Part shown: piece after piece, positions 37,201 to 43,388 of the stretch
How the letters are laid out: every line of letters begins with the position of its first letter
How positions within the stretch are numbered: the first letter of the stretch is position 1
Source of the DNA: Bacteroidota bacterium
Lineage (GTDB): Bacteria; Bacteroidota; Bacteroidia; Sphingobacteriales; Sphingobacteriaceae
DNA: 64,000 nucleotides
Direction: 5' to 3'
Assembly: GCA_023450085.1 (NCBI GenBank)
Contig: JAEXHI010000030.1
Location: forward strand, 496,001 to 560,000
Notes under the pieces: generated by a model
The model's database searches: none
What the model saw: only the letters and a program-made list of their open reading frames with translations
What the model was told of the DNA's origin: nothing
Translations under genes and position numbers: made by a program

Positions 37201-37276
37201 TTGTGAAACTGCTAGCGATTATTCAAATGGTTTTGAAGCCATACAAACAGAAGAAGGAGGACATCACCATGAATAA
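34241..37276 (+). CDS. Exported double-module amidohydrolase
   Basis: A 1011-residue protein with a signal peptide (MKKILLALALVFSAVFAFSQ) and two consecutive amidohydrolase-superfamily modules. In the second module (about residues 560-1000) the metal motif is intact: GIIDEHSHIAGTG with His628 and His630, then TCHSYVQ, FTHILEGYKVADK and NSDDAEM, as in imidazolonepropionase-like enzymes. In the first module the equivalent site reads PSLIDAFSSYGLP, without HxH, so it is probably structural. The second module's end (VGSLKVGKDADVVVWSDNPLS) is typical. The gene overlaps the next amidohydrolase-like gene by 8 bp. It probably hydrolyses a cyclic amide or peptide bond in the periplasm; the substrate is unknown. 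Confidence 0.88.
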   Translation: MKKILLALALVFSAVFAFSQQTFPVNGSADVRSGQYALTNATIVVNANQTISNGTLLIKNQVIQSVGSGTAIPKGYVVIDLKGKYIYPSLIDAFSSYGLPEAQRGGATMGFGGQRQSIFTSTKKGAYNWNAAIRPETEVKAVFAIDSKKADELRKAGFGSVNVISRDGIARGTSAAVTLNDEFEHKVFLKDQTAANYSFNKGTSSNDYPTSLMGSIALLRQTYLDAAWYKGQKEEYNISLEEFNKQQNLPQIFEADGWQNILRADKIGKEFGKQYIVKSNGDEYQRIDAVKATGASLIIPISYPKAYDVEDPAEARSVSLAQMKAWEMASSNPGILEKAGVNFALTAFGLDNTREFWANIRTAIENGLTEKQALLSVTEVPAKMLGISDKVGSIEKGKLANFLITSDNLFKSSNIIHENWVQGKRYIVSKMDVSDLKGVYNLNVDGVGTLTLKITGPTTAAIERTGADSVKTTGTFARSGDWVTLNFNLKKNPKGDVRLTGYISSESPIAMQGESALSDGTEGKWTATFKEAAKEMPKREEPKPALAANGSLIYPFQAFGNEALPKVETVLLKNATVWTNEKDGILPNTDVLLENGKIKAVGKNLAAGSAKVIDATGKHVTPGIIDEHSHIAGTGGINEGAQSVSSEVRIGDIINSEDVNIYRQLAGGVTTSQILHGSANPIGGQSQLIKLRWGKLPEELKFAGADGFIKFALGENVKQSNFGSGQRFPVTRMGVEQTFVDAFTRAKDYEAALKVKGNNVRRDLELDALVEILNNKRFITCHSYVQSEINMLIHVADSLGFKINTFTHILEGYKVADKMKAHGIAASTFSDWWAYKFEVAEAIPYNGKIMHNVGITTAFNSDDAEMARRLNQEAGKAVLYGGVPEEEAFKFVSLNPAKMLHIDDKVGSLKVGKDADVVVWSDNPLSIYAKAEKTFVDGVLYWDIDKDAQKLKQQQVERARLIQKMLDSKNKGGRTQRPMGMTSTLYNCETASDYSNGFEAIQTEEGGHHHE

Positions 37277-38579
37277 GAAAATATTAACCCTGTTTTTAGC
37301 GCTTGCAGCAAGTGTATCAGCTTTTGCACAAGCGAATATTTCTCCAGCAAAAGCACAATCCAAAAAAGTGATTTTACTGGGAGGTGTGGTTCACACTGGA
37401 AACGGACAGGTCATCAATAATGGATACGTGGTATTCGAAAAAGGCAAAATTACTGGGGTAGGTGATGCGACTACCGTAAAATTTGCAGCCAATGATGGCG
37501 AAATGATCAACGTAAATGGTAAGCATATTTATCCTGGCTTTATTGCGCCGGTAAATACTTTGGGCTTGGTAGAGTACGAATCTGTAAAAGCGACTTTGGA
37601 CTTCCAAGAAATAGGAAACCTTAATCCGCACATTAGGTCAATTGTAGCTTACAATACCGATTCTAAGGTGCCTGCAACTCTGCGTACCAATGGCGTATTG
37701 ATGGCTCAAATTAGACCTAGCGGTGGCGCTATTTCAGGTAGTTCATCTATTGTACAGTTAGATGCTTGGAACTGGGAAGATGCGGCCCTTAAAACAGACG
37801 ATGGTATGCATGTTTCGTGGCCAACTACGCCTCGTTTCAGAGGTGGTTTTGGTGGTGGAAGGATGGCCTTCTCTCCAGAGTCATTGGCCGAGCGTACGCA
37901 AAATGCGATTTTGGAGCTGAACAGTTTCTTTACCGAAGCTAAAGCTTATAACGAAGGCGCAAAGCCTGCTGAAACTAATACACGTTTCGCGGCCATGGCT
38001 AAATTGTTCAAAGGTGAGCAAAAGCTTTACATTACAGCCAACACTCAAAAGGATATTGTAGCGGCTGTTAACTTTGCTAAAAAGTTCAACATTACTCCGG
38101 TAATTATTGGCGGTAGCGATGCTTATTTAATCACCGATTTCTTAAAGCAAAACAATGTGCCGGTAATTGTGAAGCAGCCACATGCTTTGCCAAACAACAT
38201 TGATGATGATGTGAACATGCCTTACAAAAATGCAGCAATCTTGTATAATGCAGGTGTAACGGTAGCGGTAAGCATTGATGATTTCTGGCAACAACGTAAC
38301 TTGCCTTTTATGGCTGGAACCGTAGCTACTTGGGGCTTGGATAAAGAAAAAGCATTGCAAACCATCACTCTAAATACAGCAAAAATTTTAGGGGTAGATA
38401 AATCTGTAGGTAGCTTAGAAGTAGGTAAAGATGCTACTTTGTTTGTGTCCGCAGGCGATGCTTTGGATATGAAAAGCAATAAAATTGAGAAAGCTTTTAT
38501 CCAAGGTAGAGATATCAATTTAGATAATCTTCATAAGCAACTGGACAAAAAATTCAGTGATAAATACGGGATTAAATAA
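37269..38579 (+). CDS. Amidohydrolase-like protein without HxH motif, exported
   Basis: The start at 37269 gives a signal peptide (MNKKILTLFLALAASVSAFAQ) and an 8-bp overlap with the upstream gene; a longer frame from 37203 is not credible. The 436-residue product has the composite-domain amidohydrolase plan (IYPGFIAPVNTLGLVEYES near residues 80-100; VGSLEVGKDATLFVSAGDAL near the end). The expected HxH after PGFI is replaced by APVNT, and no NSDD-type aspartate is obvious (VAVSIDDFWQQ is the nearest). It is probably a catalytically weak or dead partner that pairs with the upstream double-module enzyme. Translational coupling through the overlap supports complex formation. Confidence 0.8.
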   Translation: MNKKILTLFLALAASVSAFAQANISPAKAQSKKVILLGGVVHTGNGQVINNGYVVFEKGKITGVGDATTVKFAANDGEMINVNGKHIYPGFIAPVNTLGLVEYESVKATLDFQEIGNLNPHIRSIVAYNTDSKVPATLRTNGVLMAQIRPSGGAISGSSSIVQLDAWNWEDAALKTDDGMHVSWPTTPRFRGGFGGGRMAFSPESLAERTQNAILELNSFFTEAKAYNEGAKPAETNTRFAAMAKLFKGEQKLYITANTQKDIVAAVNFAKKFNITPVIIGGSDAYLITDFLKQNNVPVIVKQPHALPNNIDDDVNMPYKNAAILYNAGVTVAVSIDDFWQQRNLPFMAGTVATWGLDKEKALQTITLNTAKILGVDKSVGSLEVGKDATLFVSAGDALDMKSNKIEKAFIQGRDINLDNLHKQLDKKFSDKYGIK

Positions 38580-38600
38580 ACGTGCCCGTTAAACTTTAAA

Positions 38601-38642
38601 AAATCCTCCTGATTTGTGTATCCACAACAGGAGGATTTTTTT
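38601..38642 (+). terminator. Intrinsic terminator
   Basis: AAATCCTCCTG ... CAGGAGGATTT followed by TTTT, 22 bp after the amidohydrolase stop and just ahead of the next gene. Confidence 0.9.
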
Positions 38643-38658
38643 GTTAGTTTTGAAAATA

Positions 38659-39174
38659 ATGAAGCGCTTTGTAATCATTTTTATTGCTGGTGTTTTTGCA
38701 GTTTATGCATTAGTGTTTCTTTCTGCTTTTGTATTTGTACAGAAAATGATACCCCCAATGCTGAAACCGAAATTTCAACAGGCCAGAAATTTTGTTGGCT
38801 TGGGGACTTTGTTCGTGAATGAAGCTTCGATGAGGGCCTATGCTACAAGCTGCAGGTTTTACCAAGATGGAAAATGGACGGAGTGGCAGCTTTTGGAAGA
38901 GCCATTGTTTGAAGAATATGTTTCCAAAGGGCGTCTGGCTTCATTAAAACACAATCGGTTGGATAAATACCTCAGTCAAAAAATAGTACGTATTGGTCGC
39001 AAATTTGGGAATGCCCAGATGATAAGGAGCAAAGAATTTCAGGCCTTTACTTCGCATCTTTTTTATAGGCATAATCTAAATCGCAAGCCCGATTCTCTTG
39101 AGATTATCGTTCGGCAGAAATTTAAAAAGCCAGAAACGGTGAAGATGATTTTCAAATTTAAATACCAGCCATGA
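38659..39174 (+). CDS. Hypothetical membrane-anchored protein, partner of HTTM gene
   Basis: A 171-residue protein with one N-terminal membrane segment (MKRFVIIFIAGVFAVYALVF) and a basic extracytoplasmic domain. I chose 38659 because an in-frame extension to 38614 lies inside the preceding terminator. I do not recognise the family by sequence. The next gene overlaps by 4 bp (ATGA) and encodes an HTTM-like membrane protein. In Bacillus sdpA-sdpB a short membrane-anchored protein likewise precedes an HTTM protein. The segment GLGTLFVNEASMRAYATSC occupies the place of the conserved aromatic patch after the anchor of SdpA, but I treat this only as an analogy. Confidence 0.65.
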   Translation: MKRFVIIFIAGVFAVYALVFLSAFVFVQKMIPPMLKPKFQQARNFVGLGTLFVNEASMRAYATSCRFYQDGKWTEWQLLEEPLFEEYVSKGRLASLKHNRLDKYLSQKIVRIGRKFGNAQMIRSKEFQAFTSHLFYRHNLNRKPDSLEIIVRQKFKKPETVKMIFKFKYQP

Positions 39175-40016
39175 ACCGTATTCAAAATTTTTTAACGAGT
39201 ATCGAATCGGTTTTAATGAACCAAAAGGATTGTAATGTTAACCTATATTGGTTTAGGAAGGCTGTTTACTTGCTATTGCTGTTGAAAATGATATCGGTTT
39301 GGCCAGAACTAAAAACCTTTTATCATCATGTGGCAGATGCGCAGGGTACAGTTATAGGGTTTAGTTTCTCAAAGCTGATTTTTTTGCCTGTTTTTCGTTC
39401 GTTTTTGCAGCTTTGGTGGGGCTTGGCTTGTTTGTTGGTAGCAATAGCGATGGTAATTCCTGCTAAACGATGGTTGTCTATCTTCGTTTTTATCATCAGT
39501 CTCAATTACCTAAGCTTATTTTATTTGGCAACTAATAGTGGCGACAAGCTGCTCAATTTTTTTGTCTTTTCCCTAATTTTTGTAAACGAAAATGCGGTAA
39601 AGCAACAACTAAGTTGGATGCTCAATAACGCAGCCGTGCTTCTGGCGAAAATAAATATTTGTGCGGTGTATTTTTTAAATGGATACGGGAAGATTTTAAA
39701 AAATAGCTGGTGGGACGGATCCTTTATGCAACAAGTTTGGCAATTGGAATACTATACGAATTTACATCTGGTGCCTCAATGGTTTTCCAATCCAACGGTA
39801 TGTTTAATCACTTCTTGGCTGGTCATAATTTTTGAGTTGGGTTTCCCTTTTCTGATTTGGAATAGCGCTTTTAGGAAATGGCTTGTTCCTATCGGGTTAA
39901 TATTTCATATCTTTATAGCCGCATTTTTATCGCTCCCAGATTTTGGCCTCACCATGGCGGCTGCCTATCTGTTGTTTGTAGATAAAATGGGCAAGGTATG
40001 GTCTTTGAAAAAATAA
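39171..40016 (+). CDS. HTTM-domain-like polytopic membrane protein
   Basis: A 281-residue protein with about seven or eight membrane segments. The pattern resembles HTTM (vitamin-K-dependent carboxylase-like) proteins: an N-terminal amphipathic stretch then LYWFRKAVYLLLLLKM, a middle WWGLACLLVAIAMVI, the motif AKINICAVYFLNGYGKILKNSWWDG, and FELGFPFLIWNSAFRKWLVPIGLIFHIFIAAFL with its conserved-looking His. In related small HTTM proteins such as SdpB the domain works in peptide maturation or export. Translation is coupled to the upstream gene by an ATGA overlap. No peptide precursor gene is apparent nearby, so the role stays open. Confidence 0.7.
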   Translation: MNRIQNFLTSIESVLMNQKDCNVNLYWFRKAVYLLLLLKMISVWPELKTFYHHVADAQGTVIGFSFSKLIFLPVFRSFLQLWWGLACLLVAIAMVIPAKRWLSIFVFIISLNYLSLFYLATNSGDKLLNFFVFSLIFVNENAVKQQLSWMLNNAAVLLAKINICAVYFLNGYGKILKNSWWDGSFMQQVWQLEYYTNLHLVPQWFSNPTVCLITSWLVIIFELGFPFLIWNSAFRKWLVPIGLIFHIFIAAFLSLPDFGLTMAAAYLLFVDKMGKVWSLKK

Positions 40017-40023
40017 TGAAAAT

Positions 40024-40053
40024 AAAAAAAAGCGATTCAATCCAGAACCGCTT
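40024..40053 (-). terminator. Terminator of the tRNA-like transcript
   Basis: On the minus strand AGCGGTTC, loop TGGATT, GAATCGCT (8 bp with one G-U pair) is followed by a run of eight T. It stands about 28 nt past the CCA end of the tRNA-like gene at 40081. The opposite strand has an A-C mismatch and no T-run, so the element is oriented for the minus strand. Confidence 0.85.
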
Positions 40054-40080
40054 CCTTAACTAACTTATTATTTATAAAAA

Positions 40081-40225
40081 TGGCTGTTGGGGAAGGAGTC
40101 GAACCTTCAAGGGGTAGTTAGCTACAGTTCAAAAATTAATTTGTGGTCAACCCATAAACTGCGTTTATCCCATAATCCCCACCACCGAGACAAGGAGGTG
40201 TGTCTGCCAATTTCACCACCCAACA
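40081..40225 (-). tRNA. tRNA-like gene A with 73-nt variable arm, nominal anticodon GUC
   Basis: On the minus strand the fold is: acceptor TGTTGGG pairing with CCCAACA (7 bp), then G73 and an encoded CCA; D-arm GTG-AAATTGGCAGA-CAC; anticodon arm CCTCC-TTGTCTC-GGTGG; T-arm GAAGG-TTCGACT-CCTTC. The acceptor, D-arm and T-arm are fully tRNA-like and class II (Leu/Ser type). Three things are not. The variable region (40109-40181) is 73 nt and is closed by GGGG/CCCC with inner hairpins such as ATAAAC-GCA-GTTTAT. The anticodon stem has a central U-U mismatch. Position 37 would be U instead of a purine. The nominal anticodon is GUC (Asp) in a Leu/Ser-like body. It may be a true but aberrant tRNA or a tRNA-mimic RNA. 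Confidence 0.7.
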
Positions 40226-40301
40226 TTCTGTTAGTTTACAGTTTTTCGGTTTTCAATTGGCAGTTAGAAACTGCGAACTGATTACTGCGAACTGCAAATT
40301 G

Positions 40302-40411
40302 CTGTAGGGGAAGGAGTCGAACCTTCATAGAGTGGTTGTACCGTTACCGGATTTCCCAATTTCTCTACCACCGAGACAAGGAGGTGTGTCTGCCAATTTC
40401 ACCACCCTACA
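40302..40411 (-). tRNA. tRNA-like gene B with 41-nt variable arm, nominal anticodon GUC
   Basis: A paralogue of the gene at 40081, upstream of it on the same strand. Acceptor TGTAGGG pairs with CCCTACA: compared with copy A, base pair 4-69 changes from T-A to A-T, a compensatory change. The D-arm, anticodon arm and T-arm are identical to copy A. The variable region (40327-40367) is unrelated in sequence and 41 nt long; it is closed by TAGAG/CTCTA and contains CCG-GTAA-CGG, a GNRA-type hairpin. G73 is followed by CAA, so CCA would need to be added enzymatically. Conserved structure with diverged sequence argues for function and against a fossil. Confidence 0.7.
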
Positions 40412-40517
40412 TTTTTTTATCATTTCAAGTTTTCAGTTTCCGATTGGCAGCTGTCAAACTGCAAATAATTTGTTGGTAACTGTAAATTGCTTACTGCCTA
40501 CTGGCATTTGCTTGATA

Positions 40518-40550
40518 CAAATATAGGACGTTTATCAAATATGTTGCAAA
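40518..40550 (-). promoter_or_regulatory. Promoter of the tRNA-like pair
   Basis: On the minus strand TTTG (40550-40547), 21 nt, TATATTTG (40525-40518) is close to the Bacteroidota consensus TTTG-N19-TAnnTTTG. It points toward copy B, about 107 nt downstream, then copy A and the terminator at 40024-40053. The rest of the 607-bp gap is AT-rich, and the spacer 40226-40301 shows only degenerate AACTGC-type repeats. Confidence 0.6.
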
Positions 40551-40623
40551 TTTTTTAATGATTTTATTTTATTTTTATTATATTTTCATTTATATTTACA
40601 AATAGTTAACAAAAATGTAATTT

Positions 40624-41100
40624 ATGCTAAAAAAGGAAACTCAAAATTTAGAAATTGATAACCTCGATATTCAAATCCTCACGCAATTAATGCATGATGC
40701 GACCAAACCTTATACGGAAATTGCCAAGGAACTGATTGTTTCTGGCGGTACTGTCCATGTGCGTATGAAAAAACTTGCGGATATGGGAATCATTAGAGGC
40801 TCGCACTTAATTATCGACCCGCGTAAAGCAGGTTATGATATTACGGCCTTCTTAGGGATTTATTTAGAAAAAGGTTCGTTGTATAAAGATGCGGTAGAAC
40901 AGTTGAGTAAGATTAAGGAAGTGGTAGAATTACATTATACTACAGGAGCTTATAGCATGTTTGCAAAAATCACTTGTAGGGATACTGACCATTTGAGGCA
41001 TGTGCTTAATGAGGAGATACAAGCTGTTAAAGGGATCCAAAGAACCGAGACATTAATCTCTTTAGAAGAAAGTATCAAGAGACAAATCGAATTGATTTAA
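40624..41100 (+). CDS. Lrp/AsnC family transcriptional regulator
   Basis: A 158-residue regulator. The N-terminal winged helix-turn-helix reads NLDIQILTQLMHDATKPYTEIAKELIVSGGTVHVRMKKLADMGII (quoted here only by its ends: LDIQILTQLMHDA to MKKLADMGII). The RAM ligand-binding domain follows, with GYDITAFLGIYLEKGS, VELHYTTGAYSMFAKITCRD and VKGIQRTETLISL. Such proteins sense amino acids or related effectors. It stands alone, divergent from the tRNA-like unit with about 73 bp between its start and the -33 box. It could therefore control its own gene and perhaps the tRNA-like transcript, but this is inference. Its targets are not visible. Confidence 0.93.
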   Translation: MLKKETQNLEIDNLDIQILTQLMHDATKPYTEIAKELIVSGGTVHVRMKKLADMGIIRGSHLIIDPRKAGYDITAFLGIYLEKGSLYKDAVEQLSKIKEVVELHYTTGAYSMFAKITCRDTDHLRHVLNEEIQAVKGIQRTETLISLEESIKRQIELI

Positions 41101-41209
41101 AACAAAAATAGAGTTGTTGATGTCTAAATTATCATAAAAAGGAATGATAATTGAGTTTTTATTAATAGCTTAGTTCGTTCTAAAACACGATAGAAAAATT
41201 GTCCTGAAT

Positions 41210-41605
41210 ATGCCGTCTCCAAATTGGAAAGCACCTCGAGATAAAAAGCTGATTTTGCTGGTTGATGATGAAATTACCGTGCTTAAGCTTTTGGAATTTA
41301 TTTTAAAGAAAGATTACGAGTTGGTGATACACAACAACGGCTTGGAAGCAATCAGTTGGATGGATGAAGGTCATATGCCTGATTTGATCATTTCTGATTT
41401 GGAAATGCCTTATGTAGACGGTCTTGACTTTGTACGAAGCCTAAAAACAAGTGGCTATTATAGAGACGTTCCAATTATATTGCTTTCGGCAGCTTATTCA
41501 CTAGAAGATTTGGCGGAGAAACTGCCTTATAGTTTCAATCTGTTGATGCCGAAGCCCTTTAATCCAAGTAAATTAAAAGAAAGTATCCAAAACCTGTTAA
41601 ACTAG
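41210..41605 (+). CDS. Single-domain response regulator (receiver only)
   Basis: A 131-residue CheY-like receiver. Phosphorylation machinery is complete: acidic pair Asp19/Asp20 in LILLVDDE, phospho-acceptor Asp63 in IISDLEMPYVDG, a Ser at the end of beta-4 (LLSAAYS) and Lys115 in LMPKPFN. There is no output domain. It is 8 bp upstream of a sugar transferase that carries its own receiver-like N-terminal region, at the head of the exopolysaccharide locus. This suggests that polysaccharide initiation is controlled by phosphorylation or by contact between the two receiver folds. The sensor kinase is not in the window. Confidence 0.9.
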   Translation: MPSPNWKAPRDKKLILLVDDEITVLKLLEFILKKDYELVIHNNGLEAISWMDEGHMPDLIISDLEMPYVDGLDFVRSLKTSGYYRDVPIILLSAAYSLEDLAEKLPYSFNLLMPKPFNPSKLKESIQNLLN

Positions 41606-41613
41606 ACACCGAA

Positions 41614-42690
41614 ATGCAAGAAACCAGCTCATTTGGCATGCCGCAATCTAGGGTTAATATTATTTATTACGCCAATCAGTACGATTCAGATATCGTCTCT
41701 ACTTTCGACAATGTAAATAGTACGGTGAAAAAAGCCAATAGCTTTAGTCATTTGTACGATATGGTAAGCAAACTTACCGTGTACGAGCTCGATGTGAATA
41801 TTTTGATTGAAGTACAGCCTTCTACTGCTGATGAAGCATTTGCATTAGTGGCTTCGTTAAGAAAAAATTGGCTCAGTAGAAATTTGACGGCTATTTTCCT
41901 ATTGACGCATAAAGATCCAGCACTTACGGCTAAGGCATTTGAAACAAGAATTAGCGATTGCTATTCGCCTGATATTTCATTTGCTGACGTGAAGCTGCGG
42001 TTGCAGTTTTTGTCGGCATATAAGATCCTGAATGAGCAGCTTAAGCACTTGCCAGAGCAGCCACTGCAACAATATAAAACACCATTTTTAAAGCGACTTC
42101 TGGATTTAACGGTTTCTATTACCGCATTAATTCTGTTAAGTCCTTTCTTTGTTCTCATTGCAATTCTCATTAAATTAGATTCAAAAGGGCCTGTTTTTTA
42201 CACGAGTAAAAGAGTGGGTACTGGATATAAGATATTTGACTTTTATAAATTTAGGTCAATGAAAGCTAATGCAGACAAGGAGGTGGAAGCTTTAAAGGCA
42301 ACCACGGCAAACCAATATGGCGATTCTGCATTTTTTAAGATGAAGAATGACCCTAGGGTAACCAAATTGGGTAACTTTTTAAGAAATTCCAGTATTGATG
42401 AATTGCCTCAGCTATTTAACGTAGTGAAAGGAGATATGTCGATTGTGGGAAATAGACCTTTGCCTTTGTACGAAGCCGAACAATTGACCACTAATGAATG
42501 GTCGATGCGCTTTTTGGGACCTGCTGGAATTACTGGACTTTGGCAAATTATTAAGCGAGGAAAAAGTGATATGTCTGACCGTGAACGGAAAAAGTTAGAT
42601 AATTTTTATAACAAAAAGTTCTCGGTTTGGTTAGATTTGAAAATAATTTTAATGACCGTGCCTGTGCTCTTTCAAAAGGAGAAGGTGTAA
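41614..42690 (+). CDS. Exopolysaccharide initiating sugar-phosphate transferase with N-terminal receiver-like domain
   Basis: A 358-residue membrane enzyme. The C-terminal part (about residues 155-350) is a bacterial sugar transferase that moves a sugar-1-phosphate to undecaprenyl phosphate: FLKRLLDLTVSITALILLSP (membrane hairpin), GPVFYTSKRVG, FDFYKFRSM, FLRNSSIDELPQLFNVVKGD, MSIVGNRPLP and GPAGITGLWQI. The first about 150 residues lack the usual extra membrane helices and instead look like a receiver fold (VNIIYYANQYDSDIV, VNILIEVQPS, LTAIFLLTHKDP) without the acceptor Asp. The gene sits 8 bp after a real response regulator. The fusion suggests regulated initiation of polymer synthesis. Confidence 0.88.
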   Translation: MQETSSFGMPQSRVNIIYYANQYDSDIVSTFDNVNSTVKKANSFSHLYDMVSKLTVYELDVNILIEVQPSTADEAFALVASLRKNWLSRNLTAIFLLTHKDPALTAKAFETRISDCYSPDISFADVKLRLQFLSAYKILNEQLKHLPEQPLQQYKTPFLKRLLDLTVSITALILLSPFFVLIAILIKLDSKGPVFYTSKRVGTGYKIFDFYKFRSMKANADKEVEALKATTANQYGDSAFFKMKNDPRVTKLGNFLRNSSIDELPQLFNVVKGDMSIVGNRPLPLYEAEQLTTNEWSMRFLGPAGITGLWQIIKRGKSDMSDRERKKLDNFYNKKFSVWLDLKIILMTVPVLFQKEKV

Positions 42691-42701
42691 AAATACCACC
42701 T

Positions 42702-43382
42702 ATGACCGTAAAAAGGCTTTTTATCCTATTGCTTTTTGTGGCGATTAACGTACAAGTTAAAGCGCAAGATGACATCGCGAGCCAAATTAATCCGCCTTTA
42801 TTGCAAAAATACATTGACTTAGCTAAGCAGTATTATCCAAAAAGAAAGATGTACAAGGCCAGCGAATTAAGTGCAAAGGCTAAGATTGGGATTGCCAAAG
42901 CAGGTTATTTCGAGTCGTTGAACGTGTCTTATTTCTATCGACCAGACAATGCGGCTATTGTAGATACCACTAATCCATACTCCATCAATGGATTTCAGTT
43001 TGGTGTTTACCTAAATTTGGGATTGTTTTTTCGAACTCCTTCAATGGTTAAACAAGCCAGAGAAGAATATAACTCTGCCTCTTATTTAACCAAAGAGTAC
43101 GATATTTTATTGGAAACCGAAGTAAAGCAAAGGTATTTTGAGTATCTTCAATGGCTTACCGATCTTAAAGTAAAAAATCAAGCCTATGTTGATAACAAAA
43201 CATCTAGTGATGGGCTTCGTTATAAATTTGAAAAAGGAGAGGTGTCATTGGATGTTTACACCAAAGCAAAATCACTTACTTCTACTTCAAGTTCAGAAAA
43301 ATTGCAAGCGGAATTGAATATGTTGCAAGCAAAAAATTCATTAGAAGCACTAATTGGAAAAAAATTAGAAGAAGTGAAATAG
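42702..43382 (+). CDS. Short TolC-like outer membrane protein
   Basis: The start at 42702 begins a signal peptide (MTVKRLFILLLFVAINVQVKAQ); a longer frame to 42627 would overlap the sugar transferase. The 226-residue product is rich in long helices (VKQAREEYNSASYLTKEYDILLETEVKQRYFEYLQWLTDL, quoted only by type) ending with LNMLQAKNSLEALIGKKLEEV, which matches the end of an outer-membrane efflux (TolC) repeat. Usual TolC proteins have two such repeats and 400-500 residues, so this is about half length. It is 6 bp from the Wzc-like gene and may take the place of a Wza export pore or be a periplasmic adaptor. Confidence 0.7.
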   Translation: MTVKRLFILLLFVAINVQVKAQDDIASQINPPLLQKYIDLAKQYYPKRKMYKASELSAKAKIGIAKAGYFESLNVSYFYRPDNAAIVDTTNPYSINGFQFGVYLNLGLFFRTPSMVKQAREEYNSASYLTKEYDILLETEVKQRYFEYLQWLTDLKVKNQAYVDNKTSSDGLRYKFEKGEVSLDVYTKAKSLTSTSSSEKLQAELNMLQAKNSLEALIGKKLEEVK

Positions 43383-43388
43383 GCGAGT

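Noticed and set aside
40081..40225. tRNA interrupted by a group I intron
   Set aside because: The extra sequence is in the variable arm, only 73 nt, and lacks group I core elements.
40081..40411. Ordinary tRNA-Leu or tRNA-Ser genes
   Set aside because: The D-arm fits, but no Leu or Ser anticodon can be placed in a paired 5-bp stem with a 7-nt loop, and the variable arms are far too long.
40087..40526. Two similar 64-codon plus-strand frames across 40087-40281 and 40332-40526
   Set aside because: They are antisense to the two tRNA-like genes and look alike only because those RNAs are paralogues; the protein sequence has no family look.
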